Assembly: GCF_004912275.1 (NCBI RefSeq)
Contig: NZ_STGY01000037.1
Location: 59,140 to 123,139, forward strand
Source: Glycomyces buryatensis
GTDB lineage: Bacteria; Actinomycetota; Actinomycetes; Mycobacteriales; Micromonosporaceae
Reading direction: 5' to 3'
DNA length: 64,000 nt
Shown: positions 53,144 to 61,224 of the stretch, piece by piece
How positions within the stretch are numbered: position 1 is the stretch's first letter
Layout: each line of letters opens with the position of its first letter
Position numbers and translations under genes: made by a program
Notes under the pieces: model-generated
Seen by the model: the letters and a program-made list of their open reading frames with translations, nothing else
Told to the model about the DNA's origin: nothing
The model's database searches: none

Positions 53144-53985
53144 AGTGTCTCCTTGGCGTCGGCGAGAGCGATGAACTCCGTTATGTCCAACGATTCACCC
53201 CGCCGTGTGGGTTCGACTCCGGCGCGACGGAGAATTTCGTCGGCGGCCTCGCCCGATCCGGCCCAGGACTTGAGGGACTGGCGGAGCATCTTGCGGCGCT
53301 GCCCGAACGCGGCGTCGACGGCGCCGAAGACCTCTTTCCGGTTGGCCTCGGGGCTCTCGTGCCGTTCGAAGGCGACGAGTCCACTGGCGACGTTGGGCAC
53401 CGGCCAGAACACGTTGGGCGACACCGATCCGGCGCGCCGGGCCTTGGCGTACCAGGCCATCTTGACGCTGGGCGCGCCGTAGATCTTGGTGCCGGGTCCG
53501 GCGGTGAGCCGGTCGCCGACCTCGGCCTGGACCATTACCAGTCCCTTGTCGAGGGTCGGAAAGGTCTCCAGGGCGTGCAGGACGACGGGCACGGCGACGT
53601 TGTACGGCAGGTTTGCGACGAGCGCGGTCGGCGGCTCGGGGAGCTGATCGGCCCGGATGCGCGCGGCGTCGGTCTCGATGACGTGGAGCCGTTCGTGCTC
53701 CTCGGGCGCGCGGTGCGCGACGGTCGTCGGCAGCGCCAGGGCCAGCTTCGGGTCGATTTCGACGGCGATGACGCGGCGGGCGATCTCGATGAGCGCCAAC
53801 GTGAGCGAGCCGAGCCCGGGGCCGACCTCCATCACCACGTCGTCCTCGTCCAGGCCCGCGGTGGCGGCGATGCGGCGCACCGTGTTGGCGTCGATGACGA
53901 AGTTCTGGCCCCACTTCTTCGTCGGCTGGATGCCCAGGCCGCGCGAGAGGGAGCGGATGTCGCTGGAGCTCAGCAGGCGCGCCAT
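53140..53985 (-). CDS. rsmA: 16S rRNA dimethyladenosine transferase
   Basis: The 281-residue methyltransferase (KsgA) modifies A1518 and A1519 of 16S rRNA. Hallmarks are KKWGQNFVIDANTVRRI, the SAM loop VMEVGPGLGSLTLAL and the catalytic VANLPYNVAVPVVLH. QAEVGDRLTAGPGTKIYGAPSV is also typical. The ATG is immediately after the prfC stop, and its end overlaps ispE. Confidence 0.97.
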   Translation of the reverse strand: MARLLSSSDIRSLSRGLGIQPTKKWGQNFVIDANTVRRIAATAGLDEDDVVMEVGPGLGSLTLALIEIARRVIAVEIDPKLALALPTTVAHRAPEEHERLHVIETDAARIRADQLPEPPTALVANLPYNVAVPVVLHALETFPTLDKGLVMVQAEVGDRLTAGPGTKIYGAPSVKMAWYAKARRAGSVSPNVFWPVPNVASGLVAFERHESPEANRKEVFGAVDAAFGQRRKMLRQSLKSWAGSGEAADEILRRAGVEPTRRGESLDITEFIALADAKETL

Positions 53986-53986
53986 G

Positions 53987-55591
53987 TCAGGCCTGCCCGC
54001 CGGCGAGGAGGGGTTCGAGCACGATGCCGGGGTAGTCGTTCGCGATCGTGGCGATGCGGTACTTGTTCGGCAGGGCCACCAGGTGGGCGCCGTCGCGCGG
54101 CCGCCGGAAGACCTCGACGCCGGGCGCCGTGAGGAGCCGCTTGGCGCCCTCGGCGTCGGTGACGCGGGCGAGCTTGTACGGCAGGTGGTCGATGGTGGCC
54201 GGGACGTCGAACTCGGCGGACAGGCGGGCGATCGTCACCTCGAACTGGAGCGGTCCGACCGCCGCCAGCACCGGGGTCGCCTCGCCGCGCCGGTCGGAGT
54301 AGAGGACCTGGACGACGCCCTCGGCGTCGAGCTGGGCGATGCCGCGGCGGAACCGCTTGGCCTTCGAGGTGTCGTGCATCTGGAGGGCGCCGAAATGCTC
54401 GGGCGCGAACGCCGGCAGGGGCGGGAACTCGACGGCGCGGCCCTCGTAGATCGTGTCGCCGACCGACAGGCCGGAGGCGTTGACCAGGCCGACGATGTCG
54501 CCGGGCCAGGCCTCCTCGACGGTGTCGCGGGAGGCCCCGAACATCGTCTGCGCGTACTTGGTGGACATGGTGCGCTTGCCCTGCGCCTGCGTGACCTGCA
54601 TGCCGCGTTCGAACCGGCCCGAGCAGACGCGGATGAACGCCAGCTGGTCGCGGTGGGAGGCGTTCATGTTCGCCTGGGACTTGAACACGAACCCCGAGAA
54701 GCCCGATTCGAGCTCGCGGGGCGAGCCGGCGGTGTCCTCGCGCGCGAACGGGGACGGCGCGATGTCGATGAGCAGGTCGAGCAGCTGCCCGACGCCGAAG
54801 TGGACGAGGGCCGCGCCGAACAGCGTCGGCGTGGTGTGCCCGGCCTCGAAGGTCTTGGGGTCGAAGTCGGCGTCGACCTCGCCGAGCAGCTCCGATTCCT
54901 CGACCGCGCGGGAGTAGTCCTCGCCGAAGCGCTCGGCGGCCTCGTCGGCCGTGAGGACCTCGGTGTGCGCCAGGTGCTGGCCGCCGGGGGCGCGCTCGTA
55001 GCGGACCATGCCGCCGGCCTGCGTCCCGTCGATGGCCATGCGCTCGATGACGCCGTGGAACTCGCCGCCGACGCCGACCGGCCACGTCACCGGCGTCGGC
55101 TTGATCCCGATGCGCTCCTCGATCTCCTCGAGGATGTCCAGGGCGTCCTTGGCGGGGCGGTCCCACTTGTTGATGAAGGTGATGACGGGGATGCGGCGGG
55201 CCCGGCAGACCTCGAAGAGCTTGAGCGTCTGGGGTTCGAGGCCCTTGGCGGCGTCGAGCAGCATGACGGCGGCGTCGACCGCGGTGAGGACGCGGTAGGT
55301 GTCCTCGGAGAAGTCGGCGTGGCCGGGAGTGTCGAGGAGGTTGACGACGCAGTCGCGGTACTCGAACTGGAGGGCCGCCGAGGTGATCGAGATGCCGCGG
55401 TCCTGCTCCATGGACATCCAGTCGGAGACGACGCCCTTGCGGTCGCCCTTGCCGTGCACGGCGCCGGCCGAGGCGATGGCCTGGCCGTGGAGGGCGAGCG
55501 CCTCGGTGATCGTCGACTTGCCGGCGTCGGGGTGGGAGATGACGGCGAACGTGCGACGGCGCGCGGCCTGGGCCGCGATTTGGCTGGACAT
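53987..55591 (-). CDS. prfC: Peptide chain release factor 3
   Basis: The 534-residue translational GTPase recycles RF1/RF2. It shows the P-loop VISHPDAGKSTITEAL, the switch region VSDWMSMEQDRGISITSA, DTPGHADFSEDTYR, and NKWD (TFINKWDRPAKD), which together mark RF3. The start is ATG 55591 with GAGGA upstream, giving the normal length; an in-frame extension to 55678 is rejected. RF3 is absent from many actinobacteria but common in some lineages. Confidence 0.96.
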   Translation of the reverse strand: MSSQIAAQAARRRTFAVISHPDAGKSTITEALALHGQAIASAGAVHGKGDRKGVVSDWMSMEQDRGISITSAALQFEYRDCVVNLLDTPGHADFSEDTYRVLTAVDAAVMLLDAAKGLEPQTLKLFEVCRARRIPVITFINKWDRPAKDALDILEEIEERIGIKPTPVTWPVGVGGEFHGVIERMAIDGTQAGGMVRYERAPGGQHLAHTEVLTADEAAERFGEDYSRAVEESELLGEVDADFDPKTFEAGHTTPTLFGAALVHFGVGQLLDLLIDIAPSPFAREDTAGSPRELESGFSGFVFKSQANMNASHRDQLAFIRVCSGRFERGMQVTQAQGKRTMSTKYAQTMFGASRDTVEEAWPGDIVGLVNASGLSVGDTIYEGRAVEFPPLPAFAPEHFGALQMHDTSKAKRFRRGIAQLDAEGVVQVLYSDRRGEATPVLAAVGPLQFEVTIARLSAEFDVPATIDHLPYKLARVTDAEGAKRLLTAPGVEVFRRPRDGAHLVALPNKYRIATIANDYPGIVLEPLLAGGQA

Positions 55592-55770
55592 GGATTCCTC
55601 AAGACGTGAAAGAACAGGCGGTTTCGGAGCAGAGCAGGCCCGACCCTCAACAGTAACGGTGAACCTCGCCATCTCCACGCTGAGCAGGGCCGCTTTTTGT
55701 CAGACCCGCGGGTGATGATGGCGAGGGACGGGTCCCCTCTTGGGTGGGTGGGGTAGAGCCGGCGGTGCGC

Positions 55771-56226
55771 TCACCCCGCCAGTTGGGCCTTCACGATCCC
55801 CGCCACGACCTTGCCGTCGGCGCGTCCGGTGACCTTCGGGCCGATCGCCTTCATGACCTTGCCCATGTCCCGGGGCCCTTCGAAGCCGCCCTCGGCGATC
55901 GCGGTGCGCACGATCTCGCTGACCTCGGCCTCACTGAGTTCCTCGGGCAGGTAGCGCTTGATGATCGCTTCCTCGGCCAGCTCGGCCTCGGCCGACTCCA
56001 CGCGCCCGCCCTCGCGGAACGCATCGGCGGCCTCGCGGCGCTGCTTCGCCTGCTTGATGAGGACCTTCACTACCTCGGTGTCATCCAGCTCCCGCGGGGT
56101 CTTGCCCGCGACCTCCTCATTGCGGATAGCCGTGATGACCATGCGAAGCGTGCCCAGCGTCACCTTGTCCCGGGACTTGAGGGCAGATCTCATATCGGTT
56201 TCCAACTGGGTCTTTAGCTCACTCAT
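55771..56226 (-). CDS. GatB/YqeY domain protein
   Basis: The 151-residue protein is the free-standing YqeY family: LKTQLETDMRSALKSRDKVTLGTLRMVITAIRNEEVA, then KRYLPEELSEAEV and GPRDMGKVMKAIGPKVTGRADGK. The domain is related to the tRNA-binding tail of GatB; the function of the lone protein is unclear. TAGATT lies 8 nt before ATG 56226 and overlaps the divergent gene's -10 element. Confidence 0.94.
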   Translation of the reverse strand: MSELKTQLETDMRSALKSRDKVTLGTLRMVITAIRNEEVAGKTPRELDDTEVVKVLIKQAKQRREAADAFREGGRVESAEAELAEEAIIKRYLPEELSEAEVSEIVRTAIAEGGFEGPRDMGKVMKAIGPKVTGRADGKVVAGIVKAQLAG

Positions 56227-56234
56227 ATTTCGAC

Positions 56235-56240
56235 AATCTA
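56235..56240 (-). promoter_or_regulatory. -10 element for leaderless yqeY-like gene
   Basis: TAGATT on the minus strand, 8 nt before ATG 56226. It overlaps the opposite-strand -10 by two bases. Confidence 0.6.
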
Positions 56241-56244
56241 CCGT
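56239..56244 (+). promoter_or_regulatory. -10 element for leaderless metallophosphoesterase gene
   Basis: TACCGT on the plus strand, 7 nt before ATG 56252. Confidence 0.55.
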
Positions 56245-56251
56245 TGGGGGT

Positions 56252-57163
56252 ATGAAGATCAGCCGTGGACTTGCCGCAGCAGCCGGGATCGGGATCGGCG
56301 CGGGCGCGCTGGCGCTCGCGTACGCCTCACTGTATGAGCGTGTCCAGTACACGCTCCGGCACTTCGCGGTGCCGGCGTTGCCGGCGGGGGCCGAACCGAT
56401 CCGGGTCCTGCACATCTCCGACCTCCACATGACGCCAGGCCAGGTGCGCAAGGCCCACTGGGTCGCCTCGCTGTCCGCGCTCGACCCGGACCTGGTGCTC
56501 CTGACAGGGGACAACCTCGCCCACCCGGACGCGGTGGACCTGGTCTCCAAGACGCTCCGGCCGCTGTTCAAGGCGCCCGGCGCGTTCGTGTTCGGCTCGA
56601 ACGACTACTACGCGCCGGTGCTCAAGAACCCGCTCCAGTACTTCAACCCGAACCACGAGCACAGGTACGGCGCGCCCCTGCCGACCGAGGAGCTGCGCAA
56701 GGTCCTCGAGGACGGCGGGTGGTCCGACCTGAACAACGCGGCCGCCGACCGGATCGTGGCGGGCCTGAACGTCCACTTTGCCGGCGTCGACGATCCGCAC
56801 TTCGACCTGGACGACTACGACCTGGTGTCCGGCCCGGTCCCGGCCGACGCCGACCTGTCGATCGGTCTGACGCACTCGCCCGAGCCGCGCGTGCTCGACG
56901 ACTTCGTCCGCGACGGCTACGACTTCGTCGCCGCCGGCCACACCCACGGCGGCCAGGTCTGCGTGCCCGGCTACGGCGCCCTGGTCACCAACTGCGGCAT
57001 CGACCGCGAGCGGGTCAAAGGCCTCCACGAGTGGGCCACCGGAGCCGACGACGGCATGTGGATCCACGTCTCGGCGGGCCTGGGGACTTCCCCTTACGCG
57101 CCGGTGCGCTTCGCGTGCGCGCCGGAGGCGAGCCTGCTGACGTTCATCCCCGCCGAGCTCTGA
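56252..57163 (+). CDS. Metallophosphoesterase
   Basis: The 303-residue protein has an N-terminal hydrophobic segment (about 6-26, signal anchor) and then the calcineurin-like motifs: VLHISDLHMT, LLTGDN, FGSNDYYAP (GNH position as SND), SIGLTHSPEP and GHTHGGQVCVP. It resembles the YaeI/YkuE-type membrane-associated phosphodiesterases that may act on lipids or cell-wall precursors. The start lies 25 bp from the divergent yqeY-like start. Confidence 0.92.
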   Translation: MKISRGLAAAAGIGIGAGALALAYASLYERVQYTLRHFAVPALPAGAEPIRVLHISDLHMTPGQVRKAHWVASLSALDPDLVLLTGDNLAHPDAVDLVSKTLRPLFKAPGAFVFGSNDYYAPVLKNPLQYFNPNHEHRYGAPLPTEELRKVLEDGGWSDLNNAAADRIVAGLNVHFAGVDDPHFDLDDYDLVSGPVPADADLSIGLTHSPEPRVLDDFVRDGYDFVAAGHTHGGQVCVPGYGALVTNCGIDRERVKGLHEWATGADDGMWIHVSAGLGTSPYAPVRFACAPEASLLTFIPAEL

Positions 57164-57311
57164 GCGAGCGGAAAACCGGATGCGCCGCGCCGCCCGCGCG
57201 ACGTAGTGTGACGGGGCCCGGGGCGCCCGGACCCCGTTCGGGGTGCGGCACTGGCCTCGGGTAACATTTCCACTCGTGCGAACACCTGGTGTGTTCGCGA
57301 CAAACGAATAT

Positions 57312-57385
57312 CGGGTTGTGGCGCAGCTTGGTAGCGCACCTCGTTCGGGACGAGGGGGTCGCAGGTTCAAATCCTGTCAACCCGA
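57312..57385 (+). tRNA. tRNA-Pro (CGG)
   Basis: The cloverleaf has acceptor CGGGTTG/CAACCCG, D stem GCGC/GCGC, anticodon stem CCTCG/CGAGG with loop TTCGGGA (anticodon CGG) and T arm GCAGG-TTCAAAT-CCTGT; discriminator A. Its 3' half is repeated at 63924-63967 and is the attachment site of the island that follows. The gene is intact, as expected after integration. Confidence 0.96.
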
Positions 57386-57386
57386 C
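57343..57386 (+). repeat. attL core of the tRNA-Pro island
   Basis: This 44-bp segment from the anticodon loop to past the discriminator matches 63924-63967 at 42 of 44 positions, with differences at 57371 and 57380. Confidence 0.85.
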
Positions 57387-57400
57387 AGACGAAAATACAG

Positions 57401-57440
57401 GTCAGGGCCGGTCTCCCATCTTCGGGATTCCGGCCCTGAC
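57401..57440 (+). terminator. Terminator between tRNA-Pro and the integrase remnant
   Basis: GTCAGGGCCGG (57401-57411) pairs perfectly with CCGGCCCTGAC (57430-57440) across an 18-nt loop, followed by TGTGTTT. Confidence 0.7.
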
Positions 57441-57469
57441 TGTGTTTACAGCAGCGATTTACAGCAACG

Positions 57470-58303
57470 CTAGTCCTCGGACTCAAAGCTCTCGCTCAGC
57501 TTCCGAAGCGCTTCCCTGGTGGCCTTATCGGACGCCTGGGCGTAGATCTCCATCGTGATGTTGAAGTCCGAGTGCCGCATGATCGCCATGATCACCCGAG
57601 GATGGACATCCAGATCCACGAGCAACGAGCTACAGGTCCGCCGGGCGTCGTGCACCGAGATCCGGGGGAGACCCGCCAACTCCAAGTGGTTCACGAAGTA
57701 CCGATGGAAATTGCGCGGCTCGATCGCCGTTCCGAACCTGGTGGTGAAGACCAGATCCGAATCCTGCCAAACCTCGGCCTTCGCCTTGTCCCGCAGTTGC
57801 CGCTCTCGACGTTCCCGCAATGCCTTGATGCAGAGGTCCGGCATCGGTAGCGCGTTCTCCGACTCCTCCGTCTTGGCTTTCTTCTTGTGGATCAGTTCGC
57901 CCATGACGCGCTGGAGTTGCCACGACGGCTCAAGCACGCCTTCATCCAAGTCAAGACTGTCCCAGGCCAAACCGAGGATCTCGCCCTTGCGCAAGCCCAT
58001 AGCGAGCACCAGCAGATAAGCCGCATAATGCGGATCAGCGCGGACATGCTCCAGGAACCGCCGCGCCTCATCCGTGGTCCACGCCTTCTTTCGACGCTTG
58101 CGCCCGCTGGGCAGTCGCACTTGCATGGCTCGGTTGACCGACACCAGCTCATCCGTGACCGCCTGCGACAACGCCGACCGCAACACCGTACGAGCGTCAC
58201 TGACTACCCTGGCCGACAACACCTTTCGGCAGCATTCACCCTTGGCGCAGCACTTGTGTGGCGTCCGCTGCCCATCAATGCCTTGGTGGCAGCACTGACA
58301 CAC
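57470..58303 (-). pseudogene. 5'-truncated tyrosine integrase
   Basis: The remaining frame encodes the catalytic half of a site-specific recombinase. The active-site residues are present: Arg in MGLRKGEILGLAW, HxxR in ISVHDARRTCSSLL, His in MRHSDFNITMEIYAQ, and the Tyr nucleophile in EIYA. Upstream is the Cys-rich insert (CQCCHQGIDGQRTPHKCC) common in streptomycete integrases. The arm-binding and most of the core-binding domain, roughly 110-130 residues, are missing. Upstream of about 58315 the frame continues as unrelated DNA, so this is a deletion junction. Excision activity is unlikely. Confidence 0.8.
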
Positions 58304-58406
58304 CGTTGCGAGGTGGAACGATCTTTCAGACCTTCTCCGACAGCTTTGATAGGGTGTGGTCGAGTTCCAGAAACGTCTGGACGGACCAAATCGGGAAGGT
58401 CAAGCA

Positions 58407-58877
58407 GTGAGCCGTATTGACCACATCAATAACCCGGAAGCACCGGAGCCGAACAGCGTCGTTCCATCGACCACTGCTTTCGTGCTCGACGAGCAGAACC
58501 ATGTACTTCTCATCCGGCGCACCGATAACGGAGACTGGGCACTTCCAGGTGGGGCTCACGACTACGGAGAGTTCATTGCGGAAACCGCGGTTCGGGAGAC
58601 CAAGGAAGAATCCGGAATCGACATCGAGATCACCGGAATCGTTGATATATATACCGATCCCAATCATTTGATCGAGTACAGCGACGGCGAAGTCAGACAG
58701 CAGTTCTCGATCTGCTTCAGAGGCAAGCAAGTCGGAGGAGTACCAGCCGTAAGCGCTGAATCGTCCGATGTGGACTGGTTCGATCGAGCTGACCTCGCGG
58801 GCCTACCTATCAATCCGTCCATGCGATTGCGGATTGAACACGGCTATGACCGAGGAGAAGCGCCCTACGTCGGTTAG
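58407..58877 (+). CDS. Nudix hydrolase, pSAM2-Pif-like
   Basis: The 156-residue protein has the Nudix box GGAHDYGEFIAETAVRETKEESGIDIEITG and a start (M)SRIDHINNPEAPEPNSVVPSTTAFV that recalls the Nudix proteins of actinomycete integrative elements. In pSAM2 the Nudix protein Pif prevents redundant transfer into cells already carrying the element; the same role is possible here but unproven. GTG 58407 with GGGAAGG upstream is favoured over GTG 58356. Its stop overlaps that of the convergent HD gene (TTAG, 58874-58877). Confidence 0.85.
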   Translation: MSRIDHINNPEAPEPNSVVPSTTAFVLDEQNHVLLIRRTDNGDWALPGGAHDYGEFIAETAVRETKEESGIDIEITGIVDIYTDPNHLIEYSDGEVRQQFSICFRGKQVGGVPAVSAESSDVDWFDRADLAGLPINPSMRLRIEHGYDRGEAPYVG

Positions 58878-59422
58878 GCGGCCAGCCGCTGCTCGGTCTG
58901 TCGCACCGCGTCGAGGATCAACGGTCGTGCGCGCCGGATGAACCGCGTGACCACGTGATCCGGACCGTATCGTTCAAGGATCTCAGCGAGCCGGACCTCA
59001 ACCTCGAGGTCGTTGCCGTCGGGCCCGGTTGTCATGTCGCAGAACCAGAGCGCCTGGGTCACGGCTGAATCTTCGTTCACGAACTCCGACTCAAGTTCCT
59101 TGCGGAGGCCGCGCTCATCAGCCTCGATCGTGGCGCACGAGTGATGGGCAACCAACGCAACCACCCGTTCATCCCAACCCTCCGTTCGGAGCCAACGAGC
59201 GCCATCAAGTGGGTGGAAGCCAGTCTTGACGAGAGCTGGTGAGTATCCCACGTCGTGAAGGATCGCAGCCATCGCAAGAATGTCAGTGCTCTCTTCGGGG
59301 AAGAGTTGGGTTCCCACCTCAAGAGCCTTCCTGCCGACCGCCTGGACATGCCTCCACCGTCGCGGAAGAGCTCTCGCGAGCAGTCGTTCGGCGGTGTCAA
59401 AAGCGGTTTGGTAGGTGTTCAT
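58874..59422 (-). CDS. HD-domain phosphohydrolase
   Basis: The 182-residue protein has an HD domain: RRWRHVQAVGRKALEV (first His), AMAAILHDVGYSPAL (HD pair) and LVAHHSCATIEAD. It is probably a metal-dependent phosphohydrolase of a nucleotide. Nudix/HD neighbours are common on actinomycete integrative elements, and the pairing suggests control of a nucleotide signal or pool. ATG 59422 is set by TAAGGT 7 nt upstream; an 8-residue longer start at 59446 is less likely. Confidence 0.85.
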   Translation of the reverse strand: MNTYQTAFDTAERLLARALPRRWRHVQAVGRKALEVGTQLFPEESTDILAMAAILHDVGYSPALVKTGFHPLDGARWLRTEGWDERVVALVAHHSCATIEADERGLRKELESEFVNEDSAVTQALWFCDMTTGPDGNDLEVEVRLAEILERYGPDHVVTRFIRRARPLILDAVRQTEQRLAA

Positions 59423-59429
59423 TGGGTCG

Positions 59430-59435
59430 ACCTTA
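59430..59435 (-). promoter_or_regulatory. -10 element for leaderless HD gene
   Basis: TAAGGT on the minus strand, 7 nt before ATG 59422. Confidence 0.6.
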
Positions 59436-59470
59436 GCACCAGGCATGACCGCCCAACCTGCTCGGCTGGA

Positions 59471-60382
59471 CTATTCGGAGGTTAGAAGTGGGCCATAAAT
59501 ATTCAGATACTCATATCCAAACTTCGCGGCCAGAATCATTTCTGCGGCTTCGTCCCGAGATACTTTGAGATGCTGATGCCCAACCTTGTTCCTGCAAGAT
59601 TGAAGGCTCCTGAGCCCAATCTCGACTTTTTCTGGCATCTGAGGTGCGCCAACAAGTTTAAGGAGAGATGGGATCAGGAAGCGAAGCTGATGCCCGTATG
59701 TTGCGCCATTCGTAAGGAAACTTGCAACGTCACGTTTGCTACCAAAGCGGCCGTAATGTTCAGACAAGATGCGGTTGATTTTCAGTTCGACTGCGATTTG
59801 AGCTGGGATTATTGATCCTCTAAAGTCTCCGATCGTAAATGCTTTCGCTGCGCTGAAAAATGGCTCTTCCTCTGGCTCCGATGGTGGAGGCATCCAGATT
59901 ACTAGAATATTCAGTTGATTTATGTTTGGGTCGTTGGAGTCGAATCCTTGCAATTCTTTGAGCTCAACGGGGTGAATAGATAGGTGGTGGGCAACGTGAT
60001 TAAGGTGCAAGCGCTGGGTGCGTAGGGCGGGCCAAAGATTCGGCCCTGTTGCGGACAGCCCAACCGGGGTAAGGACTACATCAAGAATTGTTGCACCTTC
60101 AGGTACACCATGATCTTCGAAAAGGACTTGTAGATCCGTATTTGGATGCATTTGTTTGGAAATGATCAATTGTCTTCCAATGCCCAAGGCTAGGATGCCG
60201 GGAATCAGCGGATTCTCGTTGCGCACCCAGCGAAGGAGGAGGCCCCAAAGATCAACTTTGTAAGCGCAATTCACGCAACCCCAGTCGCGACTCTCGAAGT
60301 AGCCGACGAAGTCTTGACGCGAAGGAACTAGTTGCGCGATGCCACATTCAGGGCAAATCAAGCCTTTGATGCTGGAGGTCAT
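59471..60382 (-). CDS. Zinc-ribbon protein with HEPN-like C-terminus
   Basis: The 303-residue product of a low-GC gene has an N-terminal zinc ribbon (CPEC near residue 10 and CVNC near 36). A central region of mixed alpha/beta character (VTLT-like text TILDVVLTPVGLSATGPNLW, ILVIWMPPPSEPEEEPF) follows. The C-terminal helical part contains LRSLQSCRNKVGHQHLKV, where RNKVGH fits the Rx4H motif of HEPN ribonucleases. HEPN proteins cut RNA in many abortive-infection and toxin systems. No known family covers the whole protein, so it is a candidate new defence gene. Leaderless start (TATTAT 6 nt upstream). Confidence 0.7.
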   Translation of the reverse strand: MTSSIKGLICPECGIAQLVPSRQDFVGYFESRDWGCVNCAYKVDLWGLLLRWVRNENPLIPGILALGIGRQLIISKQMHPNTDLQVLFEDHGVPEGATILDVVLTPVGLSATGPNLWPALRTQRLHLNHVAHHLSIHPVELKELQGFDSNDPNINQLNILVIWMPPPSEPEEEPFFSAAKAFTIGDFRGSIIPAQIAVELKINRILSEHYGRFGSKRDVASFLTNGATYGHQLRFLIPSLLKLVGAPQMPEKVEIGLRSLQSCRNKVGHQHLKVSRDEAAEMILAAKFGYEYLNIYGPLLTSE

Positions 60383-60388
60383 CTAGGG

Positions 60389-60394
60389 ATAATA
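60389..60394 (-). promoter_or_regulatory. -10 element for the zinc-ribbon/HEPN gene
   Basis: TATTAT on the minus strand, 6 nt before ATG 60382. The left end of an insertion sequence begins about 16 bp further upstream. Confidence 0.7.
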
Positions 60395-60418
60395 AACCCG
60401 GGTGCTTTAGAGCTTGTC

Positions 60419-60876
60419 TCAGTTGGTGAGTTTCTTGTAGCAGGTGATGGCTGCGGCGAGGGCGAGAAATGCGGCGAAGAGGTGTCCATGGCGTTCGTAT
60501 CGCAGGATCAGGCGGCGGTAGCCGCCGAGCCAGGCGATGGTGCGTTCTACGACCCAGCGGTGGCGGCCGAGTCGGGTCGAGGATTCGATGCCGCGCCGCG
60601 CGATGCGGTCGCCGATGCGTCGTTCGCGCAGGGTCCGGTGGCAGTCGGGGATGTCGTAGGCCTTGTCGGCGTGGAGTTTCGCGGGTTTGCGGCGCCGGGG
60701 CCCGCGTTGGGACCGGATCTTCGGAATGCCCTGGACGAGCGGCTCCAAGGCCTGGGAGTCGTGGAGGTTCGCGGCCGAGACAGCCAGAACAAGGGGCAGG
60801 CCGTTCCGGTCGGTGAGGACGTGGATCTTGCTGCCCGCCTTGCCGCGATCGACCGGGTTTGGGCCGGTCAGTGATC
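60419..60876 (-). CDS. IS5-family transposase, second frame (DDE C-terminal half)
   Basis: This is the C-terminal half of the transposase. Before the usual internal start it continues upstream as TGPNPVDRGKAGSKIHVLTD, the conserved DDE region, and downstream it contains LHADKAYDIPDCH and ERTIAWLGGYRRLILRYER. It should be reached by a -1 shift from the upstream frame. The stop is at 60419. Confidence 0.8.
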
Positions 60877-61224
60877 CCCCCTTTTAGCGCGCAGACTCGC
60901 CCCGTCCACGATCGCCCTGGACCAGTCGATGTCGCCGGCGGAGCCGAGCCGATCAAGCATCGCTCGGTGGAGCTTCGCCCACAGACCAGCCTCGGACCAC
61001 TCGGCGAAGCGCCGGTGCGCGGTCTGATACGAGACACCGAACGTCGGTGGCAGGTGCCGCCAGGCGCAACCGCTGGTCAGCACGAACACCATCGCTGCGA
61101 ACACCTGCCGGTTGTCGGACCGAGCGATGCCACCGCCCTGCGCTCGTTTCGGTGCAACCGGGATCAGCGACTCGGTGATGTCCCACAGCCCATCTGGCAC
61201 CAGACATCTTGCGAATTCATTCAC
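60868..61224 (-). CDS. IS5-family transposase, first frame
   Basis: The 118-residue frame carries the DUF4096-type N-terminus (LVPDGLWDITESLIPVAPK, FVLTSGCAWRHLPPTFGVS) and DWSRAIVDGASLRAKRG before its stop. The slippery tract AAAAGGGGGG lies just before the stop and allows a -1 shift (AGG GGG then GGA TCA), joining the second frame, as in the IS427 group. Confidence 0.85.
   Translation of the reverse strand: MNEFARCLVPDGLWDITESLIPVAPKRAQGGGIARSDNRQVFAAMVFVLTSGCAWRHLPPTFGVSYQTAHRRFAEWSEAGLWAKLHRAMLDRLGSAGDIDWSRAIVDGASLRAKRGDH

Larger units (their letters stand above)
60411..61224 (-). mobile_element. IS5-family (IS427-like) insertion sequence
   Basis: Two overlapping transposase frames need a -1 frameshift to make one DDE protein. 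The left end appears to begin near GAGCTTGTCTCAG at 60411. The right inverted repeat could not be found, so the boundary given is only the end of the first frame, and the element may be partial. Confidence 0.75.

Noticed and set aside
53657..55609. Long plus-strand frame of about 650 codons opposite prfC
   Set aside because: Antisense of prfC and rsmA; repetitive Gly/Val/Arg composition is a high-GC artefact.
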